This document shows, piece by piece, positions 28,795-38,923 of a DNA stretch of 60,935 nucleotides (its first letter is position 1; every line of letters begins with the position of its first letter). Location: assembly GCF_000813125.1 (NCBI RefSeq), contig NZ_BASE01000043.1, positions 1-60,935 on the forward strand. The letters run 5' to 3'. This DNA comes from Mesobacillus selenatarsenatis SF-1 (GTDB taxonomy: Bacteria > Bacillota > Bacilli > Bacillales > Cytobacillaceae). The notes under the pieces are model-generated. The model ran no database searches, was not told the origin of the DNA, and saw nothing but the letters and a program-made list of their open reading frames with translations. A program made the translations under genes and the position numbers.

Positions 28795-29684
28795 TGAGCC
28801 CCACTCCCTTCATTGCTATTTTTTTCAGAAGGCATCCTGATTGCGTTCTCCAGTGTTGGCACATCACCAATCACCGTTATCGCACGTTCGATATCCCGTT
28901 CCTGTGGCAGCACGAACACTCCTACTCTGCCATCGTCCAGATCTCTTTTAGCCAGCGGTACGAGTGCAGGTGTTCCTGAATCACGATAAACTCCAAGCGC
29001 AGTTGACAAATCGTGCAGCACCGCCTGTCTCTGTCCAAGGTTCGCAATTGTGGAACGGGCATTCATGTTTTTGGGCTTTAAAATAAAACCCATACCATAA
29101 CGAAGTACTTCTTTCTGCCTTTCAGGAAGTCCGATATTCATAATATAAATATTATCAACATAAAGGCCGGCGCCATCAAACCGTGGTTCCATGTATTCAA
29201 TTTCAACGATATCCTTTAGCTTTCCGCCTGACATCAGCTTATGGGAGATAAGCACCGCAATGATCGCGGCAATGATTCCAGCCCAAATGTTAAAAATCAG
29301 GTATGCGAGTGTGCTGACAAGCGAGGTGAAAATCACCAGGTAATTGCGGCTCTCAAAAGCAATTGCAATTCCCTCGATATAGGTCTTACCCCGGGAAACG
29401 AGTTCATAGCTATCAAGTTCGGTAAGCGTATTTCGCTCCATATTCCTGACTTCCCTGAATTGTGACGCTGCCAGGGTCAAGAAGGTAATCGCCGTGAATT
29501 CCTCCTCCATGATTGCAGGACCTGCAACCGTGCCAAGTCCCGCTGCAATGAATCCGAGAGCTACATGAATGATTTTCCCATGCAAATACGTTGGATACTG
29601 ACGATAATCGGTCCTCAGCATAAAAAGTCTCGATAACGTTCCTATAGCAATTCCGAATACAATTGGTAACGTGTATTCATTCAT
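28791..29684 (-). CDS. yphB: YIEGIA-family membrane protein YphB
   Basis: A 297-residue protein containing the eponymous YIEGIA sequence (GKTYIEGIAIAFESRNY). The N-terminal half has about five hydrophobic segments. The C-terminal half is soluble and looks like a regulatory domain (IYIMNIGLPERQKEV, then a charged tail). It overlaps yphA upstream and its 61-aa partner downstream by 4 bp each, making a tightly coupled triad. Cellular role unknown; family membership is clear from the motif. Confidence 0.85.
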   Translation of the reverse strand: MNEYTLPIVFGIAIGTLSRLFMLRTDYRQYPTYLHGKIIHVALGFIAAGLGTVAGPAIMEEEFTAITFLTLAASQFREVRNMERNTLTELDSYELVSRGKTYIEGIAIAFESRNYLVIFTSLVSTLAYLIFNIWAGIIAAIIAVLISHKLMSGGKLKDIVEIEYMEPRFDGAGLYVDNIYIMNIGLPERQKEVLRYGMGFILKPKNMNARSTIANLGQRQAVLHDLSTALGVYRDSGTPALVPLAKRDLDDGRVGVFVLPQERDIERAITVIGDVPTLENAIRMPSEKNSNEGSGAQ

Positions 29685-30292
29685 GAAGTCTTTTGTTCCT
29701 CCCCTTCAACTTGGTTTATTGTACTTCCTGACATGACCGCAATTATTGATTCAATAGCTGACCAGGCAAGAAGCAATCCTAGAGATATGAACAATATGTC
29801 CATAAAAACCATGGATGCAGCAGCATATGGAAAATTAAACTTCCACAGAATCGCAGAAAATAATATATCACCCTGCAAAAAGCCTGAAATCAAAGCCAAT
29901 AAACGATCATGTCTATCTGTATGTAACAGGACTGCCAGATAAAAACCTGCTGCTCCAAGCATAATTTTCCGATCGAATAACACCCAGATCGGGTCGAATA
30001 ATTCGAACATTAAAAAACTCGTATAGGCAAGCATGATAATAAATGAAGATAAAAATAAATATAATAATGAGCCTGTCTTTTTTCGCCTGGTTTCCAAAAA
30101 AATAAAAAAGGCAATCGCAAAAGCAGAGAGGTGAAGCTCAAATATAAGGACATCAACTGTAAGTGGCGCCGCAAAAATGACGGCAAGCAACATAACAGTC
30201 CATTTCAACCGAAGTGGATTATCTTTATTCATGAAGAAAGTAGTCCAAATCCAACCTATCCATGCCAGCCAATAAAAGTACAACCCTTCCAT
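29681..30292 (-). CDS. yphA: Membrane protein YphA
   Basis: A 203-residue protein with about seven hydrophobic helices, resembling YphA in size and place. A strong GGAGGGG site precedes the ATG. First gene of the yphA-yphB-small protein triad. Function unknown. Confidence 0.75.
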   Translation of the reverse strand: MEGLYFYWLAWIGWIWTTFFMNKDNPLRLKWTVMLLAVIFAAPLTVDVLIFELHLSAFAIAFFIFLETRRKKTGSLLYLFLSSFIIMLAYTSFLMFELFDPIWVLFDRKIMLGAAGFYLAVLLHTDRHDRLLALISGFLQGDILFSAILWKFNFPYAAASMVFMDILFISLGLLLAWSAIESIIAVMSGSTINQVEGEEQKTS

Positions 30293-30503
30293 TCAACCCC
30301 TCCTATCATTTCCATTATGGTAATCACTTATGTAATTTAATCTTTTTTGCATAAAGTTTTTCACCTGTTCCATGTTAAGAAAAGCAGTACATTTATAACA
30401 GCTGGAAAACTGTTCTGGATTAATGGACAAATAACAGGAGTAGGTCTGTTTATCAGGACAAATCTCTGTAAGGCTTTTATATTAATGACCAGGAGGTAAT
30501 GAT

Positions 30504-30647
30504 ATGGGCAAAGATAGACAGGAAAAGAAACTTAAAAAGAGCGGGCGAGTCGAGTCTGACCGTGACCAGGCACTACACTACCCAGGAGCTGCTAAAATGC
30601 AAAGCCCTGAAGAAGCTCGTTCCTTAAATGACGGCAAGTATAGCTAA
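30504..30647 (+). CDS. ypzI: Small hydrophilic protein YpzI
   Basis: A 47-codon gene on the opposite strand from most neighbours. AGGAGG lies 7 bases before the ATG. The product is very charged: it starts MGKDRQEKKLKKSGRVESDR and ends LNDGKYS. I recognise it as a YpzI-family protein by this start and by its position between yphA and fni. Small hydrophilic proteins like this are often spore-associated, but nothing here proves that. It ends before a strong bidirectional terminator. Confidence 0.85.
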   Translation: MGKDRQEKKLKKSGRVESDRDQALHYPGAAKMQSPEEARSLNDGKYS

Positions 30648-30707
30648 AACGCGACCGATGGACAGGTTATGACTTGCTGACCTTATGTTACGTTTTAATC
30701 AACCAAC

Positions 30708-30752
30708 AAACAGAAGAGCCCCCTGCAAATGCAGAGGGCCCTTCTGTTTTTA
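30708..30752. terminator. Bidirectional terminator between ypzI and fni
   Basis: The stem CAGAAGAGCCCCCTGC / GCAGAGGGCCCTTCTG with T runs on both strands, serving the converging ypzI and fni. Confidence 0.93.
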
Positions 30753-30760
30753 TTCTTCGA

Positions 30761-31819
30761 TCAATTTTTTTTCCTTCTTGCAAAAGCTTTTGTATCAATT
30801 CCTCTTTGTTCAAGCCAGTGATGTGTTTCTCCTGATATGACTAAAGGCACGTTTTTTAGTTCCTCAATGGTATGTACACCTAGTGCTGTCATAATGACAG
30901 TGATTTCTTCTTTTAACAGATGGATTTCCTTGATTAGATCTTCCCTTCCATTCTCCATCAAGGTTTTTAGCAAGTAGCCAGCCATTGCAGCACCATTCGC
31001 ACCTAATGCAAGCGCTTTAACAATATCAAGGCTAGTCTGTATTCCTCCTGAAGCGATAACGGAAAGTTCTGGTGATGTAGATTTTGTTTCAATTATGGAG
31101 GCCGCAGTCGGAATTCCCCAATCCTCGAAAAACGTCAACAAACGGTTCCTCCGCTTATTTTCAATTTCCGCAAAATTTGTACCTCCAAATCCGCCAACAT
31201 CAACATAGCGTATTCCTGAGGAATAAAGTCCGGCTGCTGTCTCGGCACTTATGCCAAAACCCACTTCTTTCACGATTACCGGAATTCCTACACTCTGTTG
31301 GATTTCACTAATCCTCGTTAACGCACCCTCAAAGTTTCTGTCTCCCTCAGGCATGGTCAATTCCTGTACTACATTCAAATGAATTTGCAGTGCATCTGCC
31401 TGGAGCATATCGATTGCGGCTTTTGCCTGCCCAACAGTTGCCTCACTGCCCAGATTGGCAAGAATAATACCGTCAGGGTGCATTTCCCTGACTACTTCAT
31501 AGCTTCTTCGTTCGTCCGGATCCTTCAATGCAGCCATTTGCGATCCAACTGCAATCGCAGATCCTGTCTCTCTTGCCGCTACAGCCAATTCTCGGTTGAT
31601 ACGGTAAGTTCTCTCCCCGCCGCCGCCTGTCATTGCATTTATAAAAATTGGCGAACTTAAAGAAAGTTCGCCAATTTTAGTTTCAATTTTTACTGAATCA
31701 AGATTTGATCCAGGCAAGCTTTGGTTTACAAACTTAATATCGTCAAAACCGGTTAGCCGCTTCTGGCCTGTTTCGAGGGCATATTGTATATGGTCCCATT
31801 TACGTTTTGATCTTGACAC
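30761..31819 (-). CDS. fni: Type 2 isopentenyl-diphosphate isomerase
   Basis: A 352-residue FMN-dependent isomerase that interconverts IPP and DMAPP. Motifs are [10 protein letters not shown] at the start, [21 protein letters not shown] and the FMN phosphate site [15 protein letters not shown], then ASGGIQ. Full length. The start appears to be GTG with a weak GGTGAT site. 12 bp after ypfD. It supplies DMAPP for the heptaprenyl chain made by HepS/HepT. Confidence 0.95.
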   Translation of the reverse strand: MSRSKRKWDHIQYALETGQKRLTGFDDIKFVNQSLPGSNLDSVKIETKIGELSLSSPIFINAMTGGGGERTYRINRELAVAARETGSAIAVGSQMAALKDPDERRSYEVVREMHPDGIILANLGSEATVGQAKAAIDMLQADALQIHLNVVQELTMPEGDRNFEGALTRISEIQQSVGIPVIVKEVGFGISAETAAGLYSSGIRYVDVGGFGGTNFAEIENKRRNRLLTFFEDWGIPTAASIIETKSTSPELSVIASGGIQTSLDIVKALALGANGAAMAGYLLKTLMENGREDLIKEIHLLKEEITVIMTALGVHTIEELKNVPLVISGETHHWLEQRGIDTKAFARRKKN

Positions 31820-31831
31820 TATTTATCACCA

Positions 31832-32971
31832 TTACTGTTTAAGATTCTTTAGCTTGTCTCCGATCATATCACCTAAGCTGAAACCTTTTGTTTCTTCAGG
31901 AAGCTCATAGTCAAAAGCTTCATTGCTTTCTCTTTCCTCGAACTCCTTCATGCTAAGTGATAGTCTTTGGTCTTGCTTGTTTACGTCAAGTACCTTTACT
32001 TTTACAGTCTGCCCTTCTTGAAGGACTTCATGCGGTGTGCCGATATGCTTATGAGAAATTTGCGAAATATGGACAAGGCCTTCAACCCCAGGGAATACTT
32101 CAACAAATGCACCATAAGAAACTAGACGTTTCACAGTGCCTTCCAGAGTGCTGCCCTTAGGAGCTTTCTCATCAATGTCTGCCCATGGTCCAGGTAGTGT
32201 TTCTTTGATTGAAAGCGATATACGCTCATTGTCACGATCAACGCTCAATACTTTAACTTGAACCTGCTGGCCTTCCTGAACAACATCAGATGGCTTTTCA
32301 ACATGCTCATGAGACAGCTGTGAAATATGGACAAGACCATCAACTCCACCGATATCCACAAACGCACCAAAATCGGTGATTCTTTGTACTGTACCCTCAA
32401 TAACCTGTCCAGACTGGATGGCCGCAAGCAAGTCCTGTTTCTTCTTGCCTTGCTCTTCTTCCACAACAGCGCGGTGAGAAAGGATCAGGCGGTTCTTCTC
32501 CTGGTCAAGCTCTACGATTTTAAAGCTGAGCGTTTTTCCTTTGTAATCAGAGAAATCTTCCACAAAGTGGGATTCCACAAGAGATGCCGGAACAAAGCCG
32601 CGTACGCCAAGGTCAACTACCAGACCGCCCTTAACGACATCTTTTACTTCTGCCTCGAAAACTTCTCCACTTTCAAACTTGCCTTTAAGTTCTTCCCAGG
32701 CTTTCTCAGCATCTACTTTTCTCTTTGAGAGAATTAAAGCTTCTTCCTCAACTTTTTGAACTTCGAGCTCCAACTCATCACCGACAGATACTGCATCTTC
32801 AGCTTTTTCAACATGAAGGCTTGATAGTTCACTAATCGGGATGATGCCATCGAGCTTGCTTCCTTCGATATCTACTAAAACTTGCTTTTCTTCCACTTTC
32901 GTTACCTGGCCTTTGACACGGTCGCCAGCCTCAAAGTTTTTTACCTCGATTTGATTCATATCTTCTGACAT
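31832..32971 (-). CDS. ypfD: S1-domain RNA-binding protein YpfD (RpsA homologue)
   Basis: A 379-residue protein with four S1 domains, at roughly residues 16-85, 100-170, 188-258 and 273-345. The last two carry the clear pattern FVDIGGVDGLVHISQLSH and FVEVFPGVEGLVHISQISH. Related to ribosomal protein S1 but shorter, as in Bacillus. The ATG has AAGGAGGAG upstream. It lies between plsC and fni. Confidence 0.93.
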   Translation of the reverse strand: MSEDMNQIEVKNFEAGDRVKGQVTKVEEKQVLVDIEGSKLDGIIPISELSSLHVEKAEDAVSVGDELELEVQKVEEEALILSKRKVDAEKAWEELKGKFESGEVFEAEVKDVVKGGLVVDLGVRGFVPASLVESHFVEDFSDYKGKTLSFKIVELDQEKNRLILSHRAVVEEEQGKKKQDLLAAIQSGQVIEGTVQRITDFGAFVDIGGVDGLVHISQLSHEHVEKPSDVVQEGQQVQVKVLSVDRDNERISLSIKETLPGPWADIDEKAPKGSTLEGTVKRLVSYGAFVEVFPGVEGLVHISQISHKHIGTPHEVLQEGQTVKVKVLDVNKQDQRLSLSMKEFEERESNEAFDYELPEETKGFSLGDMIGDKLKNLKQ

Positions 32972-33125
32972 ATGTACTCCTCCTTAATCCATGACTGCTG
33001 CAAATATATGCTTTGTGGCGAAAAGCCACTTAAAAAACACATTAATTAGTCACTAAGTGAAAATTCTAAAAATATCTCTTCTTAATAACTTCTTACAAAC
33101 AGACATTTTTGTCAAGCAAGAAACA

Positions 33126-33713
33126 TTACTTAAAATTGTTAATAAGTTCTTGGATTTCACTCATGATCAAGTCAGTTGTCTGTTCTGCATTTAACTTTTT
33201 TTCCTTGATTGATACCATATCGATAGGCTTTCCATATACCACCTTCAATTTCTTGAATGCTTTGTATGGACCGATGATTGCGCATGGAACGACATGAGCA
33301 TCAGAGCGGAGCGCAAAGAAGCCTGCTCCTGCAAGTCCCTTACCCATTTCACCTGTCTTGCTTCTTGTTCCCTCTGGAAACAATCCTAAAACCTTTCCAT
33401 CCTTTAAAATTCCGAGGCCTTTCCTTAAAGCTTCCCTGTCACTCATACCTCTTTTGACAGGGAAAGCATTTAGGTGAGGAACAATTTTCCCAAGTACAGG
33501 GACAGCGAAAAGCTCTTCCTTCGCCATGAAATGGACGGGACGGGGTGCAGTAATCCCGACTACCGGGGGATCTAGATTATCAATATGATTGGCACATAAC
33601 AACACGCCGCCATCGGCAGGCATATTTTCTCTGCCAATCACCTCAATCCGATAAATTGGTTTTAATACTGTATTTACTAAAGACCTTGCAAACGAATAAA
33701 CCGTCAATTTCAT
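33126..33713 (-). CDS. plsC: 1-acyl-sn-glycerol-3-phosphate acyltransferase
   Basis: A 195-residue PlsC-family lysophosphatidate acyltransferase. The catalytic motif is NHIDNLDPP (NHx4D), the substrate motif is [13 protein letters not shown], and MAKEELF lies between them. It overlaps the cmk stop by 4 bp, so it is translationally coupled to cmk. B. subtilis has a plsC elsewhere; a copy here next to cmk is common in related Bacillaceae. Confidence 0.9.
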   Translation of the reverse strand: MKLTVYSFARSLVNTVLKPIYRIEVIGRENMPADGGVLLCANHIDNLDPPVVGITAPRPVHFMAKEELFAVPVLGKIVPHLNAFPVKRGMSDREALRKGLGILKDGKVLGLFPEGTRSKTGEMGKGLAGAGFFALRSDAHVVPCAIIGPYKAFKKLKVVYGKPIDMVSIKEKKLNAEQTTDLIMSEIQELINNFK

Positions 33714-34384
33714 CCGATCCTTTCAAGCGCCAAACCCATGATTTTGTCTACCACATCTGTAATCGACAAAGAAGTTGTATCAATTTCAATTGCATCATCT
33801 GCCTTTTTCAAAGGGGCTACTACCCGCTCCGAATCAATCTTGTCACGCGCGGCAATTTCTTCTTTCAGCTTTTCCAGATCAGACGGGAATCCTTTCTGGA
33901 TATTTTCTGCATGTCGGCGCTGTGCCCTTTCCTCAACACTTGCAAGTAAAAAGACCTTCACCTCGGCATTCGGCAATACATGGGTGCCGATATCCCTTCC
34001 ATCCATCACCACACCGCCATCAACTGCAAACTGCTGCTGGCGTTTGACCATCTCTTTCCTGACAAGTTCATGCACAGCTACATATGATACTTGATTAGTA
34101 ACTTCCGCACTCCTAATCTCATTGGTGACCTCGATACCATCAAGCAAAACCTTTTGGCCTGATTCTCCAGGCATTAGCTCGATTGATGTATTGTTTAAGA
34201 TCTCAATCAACTCTGCTTCGTTGTCCAGGCTGGCTCCTTTGTTCAAAGCCTTGTATGTAAGTGCTCTGTACATCGCACCTGTATCGATGTAAATATAAGT
34301 CAGTTTTTCGGCTGCAATTTTGGCAACCGTACTTTTTCCTGCTGCTGCAGGACCGTCTATGGCAATTGAAATTCGTCTACTCAT
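33710..34384 (-). CDS. cmk: Cytidylate kinase
   Basis: A 224-residue CMP/dCMP kinase with the P-loop [12 protein letters not shown] at the N-terminus, [12 protein letters not shown], and [11 protein letters not shown]. The ATG follows AGGAGG. Conserved neighbour of ypfD. Confidence 0.97.
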   Translation of the reverse strand: MSRRISIAIDGPAAAGKSTVAKIAAEKLTYIYIDTGAMYRALTYKALNKGASLDNEAELIEILNNTSIELMPGESGQKVLLDGIEVTNEIRSAEVTNQVSYVAVHELVRKEMVKRQQQFAVDGGVVMDGRDIGTHVLPNAEVKVFLLASVEERAQRRHAENIQKGFPSDLEKLKEEIAARDKIDSERVVAPLKKADDAIEIDTTSLSITDVVDKIMGLALERIG

Positions 34385-34560
34385 ATTTCCTCCTGGTACA
34401 CTCCTTGTTGTTCCTAGATATACTCTTATATTTTAACACAAAAATCTTTTAATCCTCGTCATTCAATACTTTTTTTAAGCTACTTTTCGAAACTTGTCCT
34501 GTACCCCTATTATTAGAGGAATATTCCAGGCTTTTGGTATTTTAAGTCCTCCTTTTTAAA

Positions 34561-34750
34561 AAAGGCTGTTTCGTAAAAATTGTTGTTAAAATCCTAAAGC
34601 CGATTTTAACGTAATATAAGGCTATTTTGTTGGTCGGTATTAAGTGTGGCAAGCTCTTTTCTCAGAATAAGCTTTAATTTTGTGAAGAAAAATAGGTCAT
34701 TCAATCCTATTTTGTAGTCAATAGCAACAAAGTTTGAGAAAAGAGCCTAA
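34561..34750. mobile_element. MITE-like element, family A copy 2 (reverse orientation)
   Basis: 190 bp, in the opposite orientation to the other three copies. The left end AAAGGCTGTTTCGTAAAAAT and the reversed right end TTAGGCTCTTTTCTCAAACT form the imperfect inverted repeat, both running on to TTGTTG. It lies between cmk and the ypfB terminator. Confidence 0.85.
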
Positions 34751-34760
34751 AAAAAGGCTT

Positions 34761-34800
34761 AAAATAAAGAGTAAGCAGGCTTAGCACCTGCTTACTCTTT
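34761..34800 (-). terminator. Terminator overlapping the end of ypfB
   Basis: A 14-bp perfect stem AAAGAGTAAGCAGG / CCTGCTTACTCTTT; the ypfB stop codon sits inside the stem. T-rich sequence follows on the minus strand. Confidence 0.88.
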
Positions 34801-34974
34801 GCTCCTGAATGAATTCAGGACTTCTGAATGATTATTGTCCGTAACACCCTCGTATTGAGTAATTTGTTTAAGTTCAGGGAAAGCATTGAATTCATGGAAA
34901 AATACTTGGGCAATAACCAAAAAAATAAATTGAATGATAGCGATCTTGATTAAGATTCTTTCAAATGTTTTCAT
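34792..34974 (-). CDS. ypfB: DUF5359 membrane protein YpfB
   Basis: A 60-residue protein with one transmembrane helix (about 8-27) and a short polar C-terminus. It matches the small YpfB/DUF5359 family, always found between ypfA and cmk. Its last codons (RSKE and stop) form one arm of the terminator. Function unknown. Confidence 0.75.
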   Translation of the reverse strand: MKTFERILIKIAIIQFIFLVIAQVFFHEFNAFPELKQITQYEGVTDNNHSEVLNSFRSKE

Positions 34975-35036
34975 CTTTATTGCTCCTGTTAAAACTTTTA
35001 TTCTAGTATTGGAGCATTTCCAGGTATTTATTCCTT

Positions 35037-35696
35037 TTAGACAGGAAGTCCTTTTTTCTTCATTTCAAGCTGTCTTTCGAAGCAGAACCTAAGAAGCACC
35101 TGCCTGTCGGTGCCCGATGAGTCAAAAAATTGAACAGAAGCTTTGTTCATATGTCCTTGACCATCGATGATCCGGACAACCCTACCACGGAACTTCCTGT
35201 ATTCAAATTCTCCATTTTGCATTGGAAGGACAAACCAGCACTCAATCTCCATCCCCTGCTTCAAACTGCTGTTTTTACCAATCAACAATGCAGCCCCACC
35301 TGCACTGACATCATCGGTAACTGTGGTAAATGGAGCGAACTCCCCCTTGCCAGAGTAAACAGCAACATCTACTGAGGTTTCCACCCGGACAAATTGCCTT
35401 CTCTGAATCTTGATAAGGCGCTCCTTTCCTGGATACGAAAGAATCACCATCGGAATATTAAGCTTGATTCTTCCTTTAACCTCCGTGTCAAAATAATAAT
35501 GAGAACCTGATTCGGTTACAAAATTAGCTTTCAAAGGTGTACCCTCAAGCAAGAACACTGTTCTGTTAGTATTCAAATTTACAGGATAATCAATATACAG
35601 ATCATTTCCTTTACGCTCAACCAGTTTACACTTATATTGTTCAAAACTGTCGGAATACTTATGTTCAAGGATTATGTTATCACCGATTTTTATCAT
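35037..35696 (-). CDS. ypfA: PilZ-domain c-di-GMP receptor YpfA
   Basis: A 219-residue protein with a YcgR-type N-terminal domain and a C-terminal PilZ domain. The c-di-GMP signature residues are visible: RRQFVRV (RxxxR) near residue 100 and DVSAGGAAL (DxSxxG). In B. subtilis this protein slows motility when c-di-GMP is bound. Upstream of ypfB, 62 bp apart. Confidence 0.92.
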   Translation of the reverse strand: MIKIGDNIILEHKYSDSFEQYKCKLVERKGNDLYIDYPVNLNTNRTVFLLEGTPLKANFVTESGSHYYFDTEVKGRIKLNIPMVILSYPGKERLIKIQRRQFVRVETSVDVAVYSGKGEFAPFTTVTDDVSAGGAALLIGKNSSLKQGMEIECWFVLPMQNGEFEYRKFRGRVVRIIDGQGHMNKASVQFFDSSGTDRQVLLRFCFERQLEMKKKGLPV

Positions 35697-35893
35697 AGCT
35701 AATCCACTTCCCCACTTCTGTCTATGCTGTTTGTTTTATTGGTAAACTGTTCTCTATATATATCATATTTATTATGACATGTCGGACTAAGCTGGTGCAA
35801 TAGTCCTTTAATGGATTATTTTTACAAATAAATATATTAACCAATGTGTTTTTGCCTTTATATAAAAAAACAGGGAAAGCGCTTGGCTTCCCC

Positions 35894-37243
35894 TTAAACG
35901 ACGTCTTCATATACTTGTTCAGCGTTATGAAGTTTTTCTACTTTTTCTTCTGTACCGTCTTCTGCATTGATATAAATCCTGAAGGTATCATTGCCGAGAA
36001 CTCCGGTGAATTCATAGCATAACACCTCTTCATTCAGGTCGTTCAGGATTATTGCTTTTTTCTCATCCATCACCTTGAGATTTGGATTGACTTTCTTTTT
36101 TGCCTCTTCTATTTCAATGCCTGCTTGCGGGATCTCCCTTGCTTTATGGGATTTCAAATAATCCTCAGCTGAGAAGCCGATCACATCGCCGTTATCTAAT
36201 GCGACCTTCATATTGATTGCATCTGGATAAACTCTTACGCCGTCCTGTGTACCTACGAATGTAAAAACTCCAATGTTATCATATTGAGCGCTTTCGAAGA
36301 GATCAAGGTTTTCAAAATTGTGATCCTTTAAAAAGGCAATTGCCTTATTAGAAGCGTCATTGAGACTAAGCTTTTGATTCTTCACATCCCGATCAAGCAG
36401 GAACCAGATTGGATAGCCACCCTTTTTGGTTATATCCATACTCGCTTCCAGATTTGTTTCGGGATTTTGGATCGAAACACTGAAAAAACCATAATCCGAT
36501 CCTTTGCCGTTTTCAGTTACTTTTACTTTACCGCCGTTTTTGATCGGGGTATATTGTTTAGTAATCTGGACCGCTTTTTCTTTTGATATCTTTTCGCCAG
36601 GCAGCTTTTTAAAGTTTTCATCCTTTTTCTGAAGATTGATCTGTGCTGGCCCGAAATCTGTTTCCGAATAGCCTTCTACTGTTTTTTCAACAGTCTTGAA
36701 CCCATCAATGATGGTATTGTCAGTTTGTCCCTTTTCAGTCGCAAGGGCTAGCTCTACATCCATCCAGCGAAGATTATTTTCCAGAACCATATGCTGGACT
36801 TGCCTTAAATCCTGCTGAATTTCACCTGATTGCTCATACAGGGTCTTAAGGGTCGAATATTCTTTTTCTGTTAATGGTTCTTTATCCAGATCACGAATCG
36901 CTGCTTTGTAACTAAAATTCCCTATATTCGCTAAAAACTCTTCCGTTTTATTGAAAGGTAAAAGTGTCAATGGAAGCTGGCCGACATCATTATGGGCCTG
37001 TGAAGTGATCTTCCATACTTCCGCAAGTTGAGGCGATAATGAACTTCTTGAGTTCATCGCAAGTGTTGTACCAATTTTATCGTTCAGTAAATCAATTTGA
37101 TATGTCAAGTCATGAAAAGCCCTTTGATAATTGTTTTCCGCATTGATCAATACTGCTGTTTTTTCCCTGTGCTCCTGATAACCCCAGAATGCTGTTCCGG
37201 CAATTCCAACAACCAGGACTGCTATGGCTATTCCTCTTAGCAA
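35894..37243 (-). CDS. ypeB: Germination protein YpeB
   Basis: A 449-residue spore membrane protein with one N-terminal helix (about 5-20), a helical domain and three C-terminal PepSY-like repeats (KISKEKAVQITKQY, LNDASNKAIAFLKDHN, IEEAKKKVNPNLKV). It is required for assembly and stability of the cortex enzyme SleB. TTG start, 7 bases after AGGGGTG. 13 bp downstream of sleB. Confidence 0.95.
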   Translation of the reverse strand: MLRGIAIAVLVVGIAGTAFWGYQEHREKTAVLINAENNYQRAFHDLTYQIDLLNDKIGTTLAMNSRSSLSPQLAEVWKITSQAHNDVGQLPLTLLPFNKTEEFLANIGNFSYKAAIRDLDKEPLTEKEYSTLKTLYEQSGEIQQDLRQVQHMVLENNLRWMDVELALATEKGQTDNTIIDGFKTVEKTVEGYSETDFGPAQINLQKKDENFKKLPGEKISKEKAVQITKQYTPIKNGGKVKVTENGKGSDYGFFSVSIQNPETNLEASMDITKKGGYPIWFLLDRDVKNQKLSLNDASNKAIAFLKDHNFENLDLFESAQYDNIGVFTFVGTQDGVRVYPDAINMKVALDNGDVIGFSAEDYLKSHKAREIPQAGIEIEEAKKKVNPNLKVMDEKKAIILNDLNEEVLCYEFTGVLGNDTFRIYINAEDGTEEKVEKLHNAEQVYEDVV

Positions 37244-37255
37244 TTCAACTCACCC

Positions 37256-38035
37256 CTATTTACAAAAAATATGTTTTCCAATCTTTTTGATTTGCGGTCG
37301 TGACCAAATCCAGGCGCTGGTTGCTGTATCGGGATTAAAATAGTACATAGCATTGCCAGTAGGGTCCCAGCCATTGATGGCATCAAGGACAGCTTTTTTT
37401 GCAGTCTCATTTGGTGTTAGCCAGATTTGGCCATCAGCCACTGCTGTGAATGCCCTCGGTTCGAATATTACCCCTGATATTGTATTCGGGAAAGTGGCAC
37501 TATCCAAGCGGTTCAAGATTACCGCCGCAACTGCTACCTGGCCGGTATACGGTTCACCCCTGGCTTCTCCATAGACAGCATTCGCCATAAGCTGAATATC
37601 ATTCTGCGAGAACCCATTTGGTGTATTTGTTGCAGCTGCTGGTTTTGGTGCGGACTGGGTTTGAGTGCCACCACCAGCCGTGCCCCCGCCTGTTTTTTCG
37701 CCGCCCCAGGCAATTTTCGCATTTGGCGTCGCCTTCGCAAGCTTAAGTTTTGTTTTCCATCCTGCAACTCCATCGATTTCCAGACCGAATTCGTATTGGA
37801 AATTCCTTAGAGCCCAGTAGGTACCCCATCCAAATACCCCATCGATTTTGCCATTATAGAAGCCAATATGCTTGAGACGTGACTGGAGTTCTATTACATC
37901 CTCTCCTGTCGATCCCTGCTGCAGCACCTGGCTCGTAAAGGCTTCCGCCCTTTGATCGACTTCGCTAAATTGTACAAAAGACATGATCAAAGCCAACGCG
38001 GCCATCACTTTCAAGATAGACCGATAATTCTTCAT
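37256..38035 (-). CDS. sleB: Spore cortex-lytic enzyme SleB
   Basis: A 259-residue lytic transglycosylase that degrades muramic-lactam cortex peptidoglycan on germination. Signal peptide (MKNYRSILKVMAALALIMS), an N-terminal peptidoglycan-binding domain (GEDVIELQSRLKHIGFYNG), then the catalytic domain with Glu in VYGEARGEPYTGQVAVAAV. I start at 38035; the longer frame adds 31 residues before the signal peptide. Operon with ypeB. Confidence 0.95.
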   Translation of the reverse strand: MKNYRSILKVMAALALIMSFVQFSEVDQRAEAFTSQVLQQGSTGEDVIELQSRLKHIGFYNGKIDGVFGWGTYWALRNFQYEFGLEIDGVAGWKTKLKLAKATPNAKIAWGGEKTGGGTAGGGTQTQSAPKPAAATNTPNGFSQNDIQLMANAVYGEARGEPYTGQVAVAAVILNRLDSATFPNTISGVIFEPRAFTAVADGQIWLTPNETAKKAVLDAINGWDPTGNAMYYFNPDTATSAWIWSRPQIKKIGKHIFCK

Positions 38036-38111
38036 TGAATGCAACCCCCAAAGATGTGAACTTAAAAGATTGCTTTTATTTTTTGTTAAGAGTTGACTTT
38101 TATTCCACAAA

Positions 38112-38146
38112 ACAAAAAAACCCTCCATTTTTTAAGAATGAAGAGT
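38112..38146 (-). terminator. Terminator after prsW
   Basis: A 10-bp stem ACTCTTCATT / AATGGAGGGT with three G-T pairs, then TTTTTTTG on the minus strand. Confidence 0.75.
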
Positions 38147-38149
38147 TTT

Positions 38150-38821
38150 TCAGATTGGATATTGCTTCTCAATATGCTGCAGAGTCAATGTTCTCGCTTT
38201 TTTTACTTTTCGCAGACCAAGCCACCAAAGGAATATCATAAATGGAACTATCAACACGAGCCAGTCTTCCCTGGTCATCAGGATGAAATCATACATCCCG
38301 TGCAGAAGGACAGGCACTGTTAACGAAAGCATGATCCACTTCTTTTGCACCACCGGTGAAAACTTCGCCTTACCTATATAGTAACCCATTATGACTCCAA
38401 AGAGAGCATGGCTCGAAACAGGCAACAGCGCCCTGCCCAGTGCGTCCTGAAGACCATTGGCGAGCAGATAAAAAATATTTTCAGCCGATGCGAAGCCCAG
38501 GGACACAGCCACACTGTAGATGACACCATCATAAGGTTCATCAAAGGAAATATGCTGGAAAATCGTGTAATAAAGGATAAACCATTTAAAGAATTCTTCT
38601 AAAAGGCCAACCGTCCCGAATGCTTTTATAAAGTCATCCTGGAACAATCCCTCGGCAGAGAGTACATATTGAATGAACATAAGCGGAAATACAAGCAATG
38701 CACCGAATATAAACATTTTAAACACCAGGGATAGCGGCTCTGACCCATATTGGTCCCTTAAATAAAAATAACTTAACAGCGCCAGACCCGGAGCTACCCC
38801 GGCAGTAACTATTCCCAGCAT
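38150..38821 (-). CDS. prsW: Intramembrane protease PrsW
   Basis: A 223-residue polytopic membrane protease that in B. subtilis makes the first cut in anti-sigma-W factor RsiW. The catalytic motif LLEEFFKW (EExxxK) is in the middle, with FASAENIFY and SHALFGVIMGY later, which carry the conserved Glu and His. The start at 38821 has AGAGGA upstream; six more codons are possible. Not next to any anti-sigma gene here. Confidence 0.93.
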   Translation of the reverse strand: MLGIVTAGVAPGLALLSYFYLRDQYGSEPLSLVFKMFIFGALLVFPLMFIQYVLSAEGLFQDDFIKAFGTVGLLEEFFKWFILYYTIFQHISFDEPYDGVIYSVAVSLGFASAENIFYLLANGLQDALGRALLPVSSHALFGVIMGYYIGKAKFSPVVQKKWIMLSLTVPVLLHGMYDFILMTREDWLVLIVPFMIFLWWLGLRKVKKARTLTLQHIEKQYPI

Positions 38822-38923
38822 ATGCTGTCCTCTTTTCAATTTGTTTTTTTAATCGTATCATGTAATTAGAAGAAAGAAAATGGATTATTATTCTTTCTCA
38901 CTGGTCTTTCGGAGGTAATAGTT

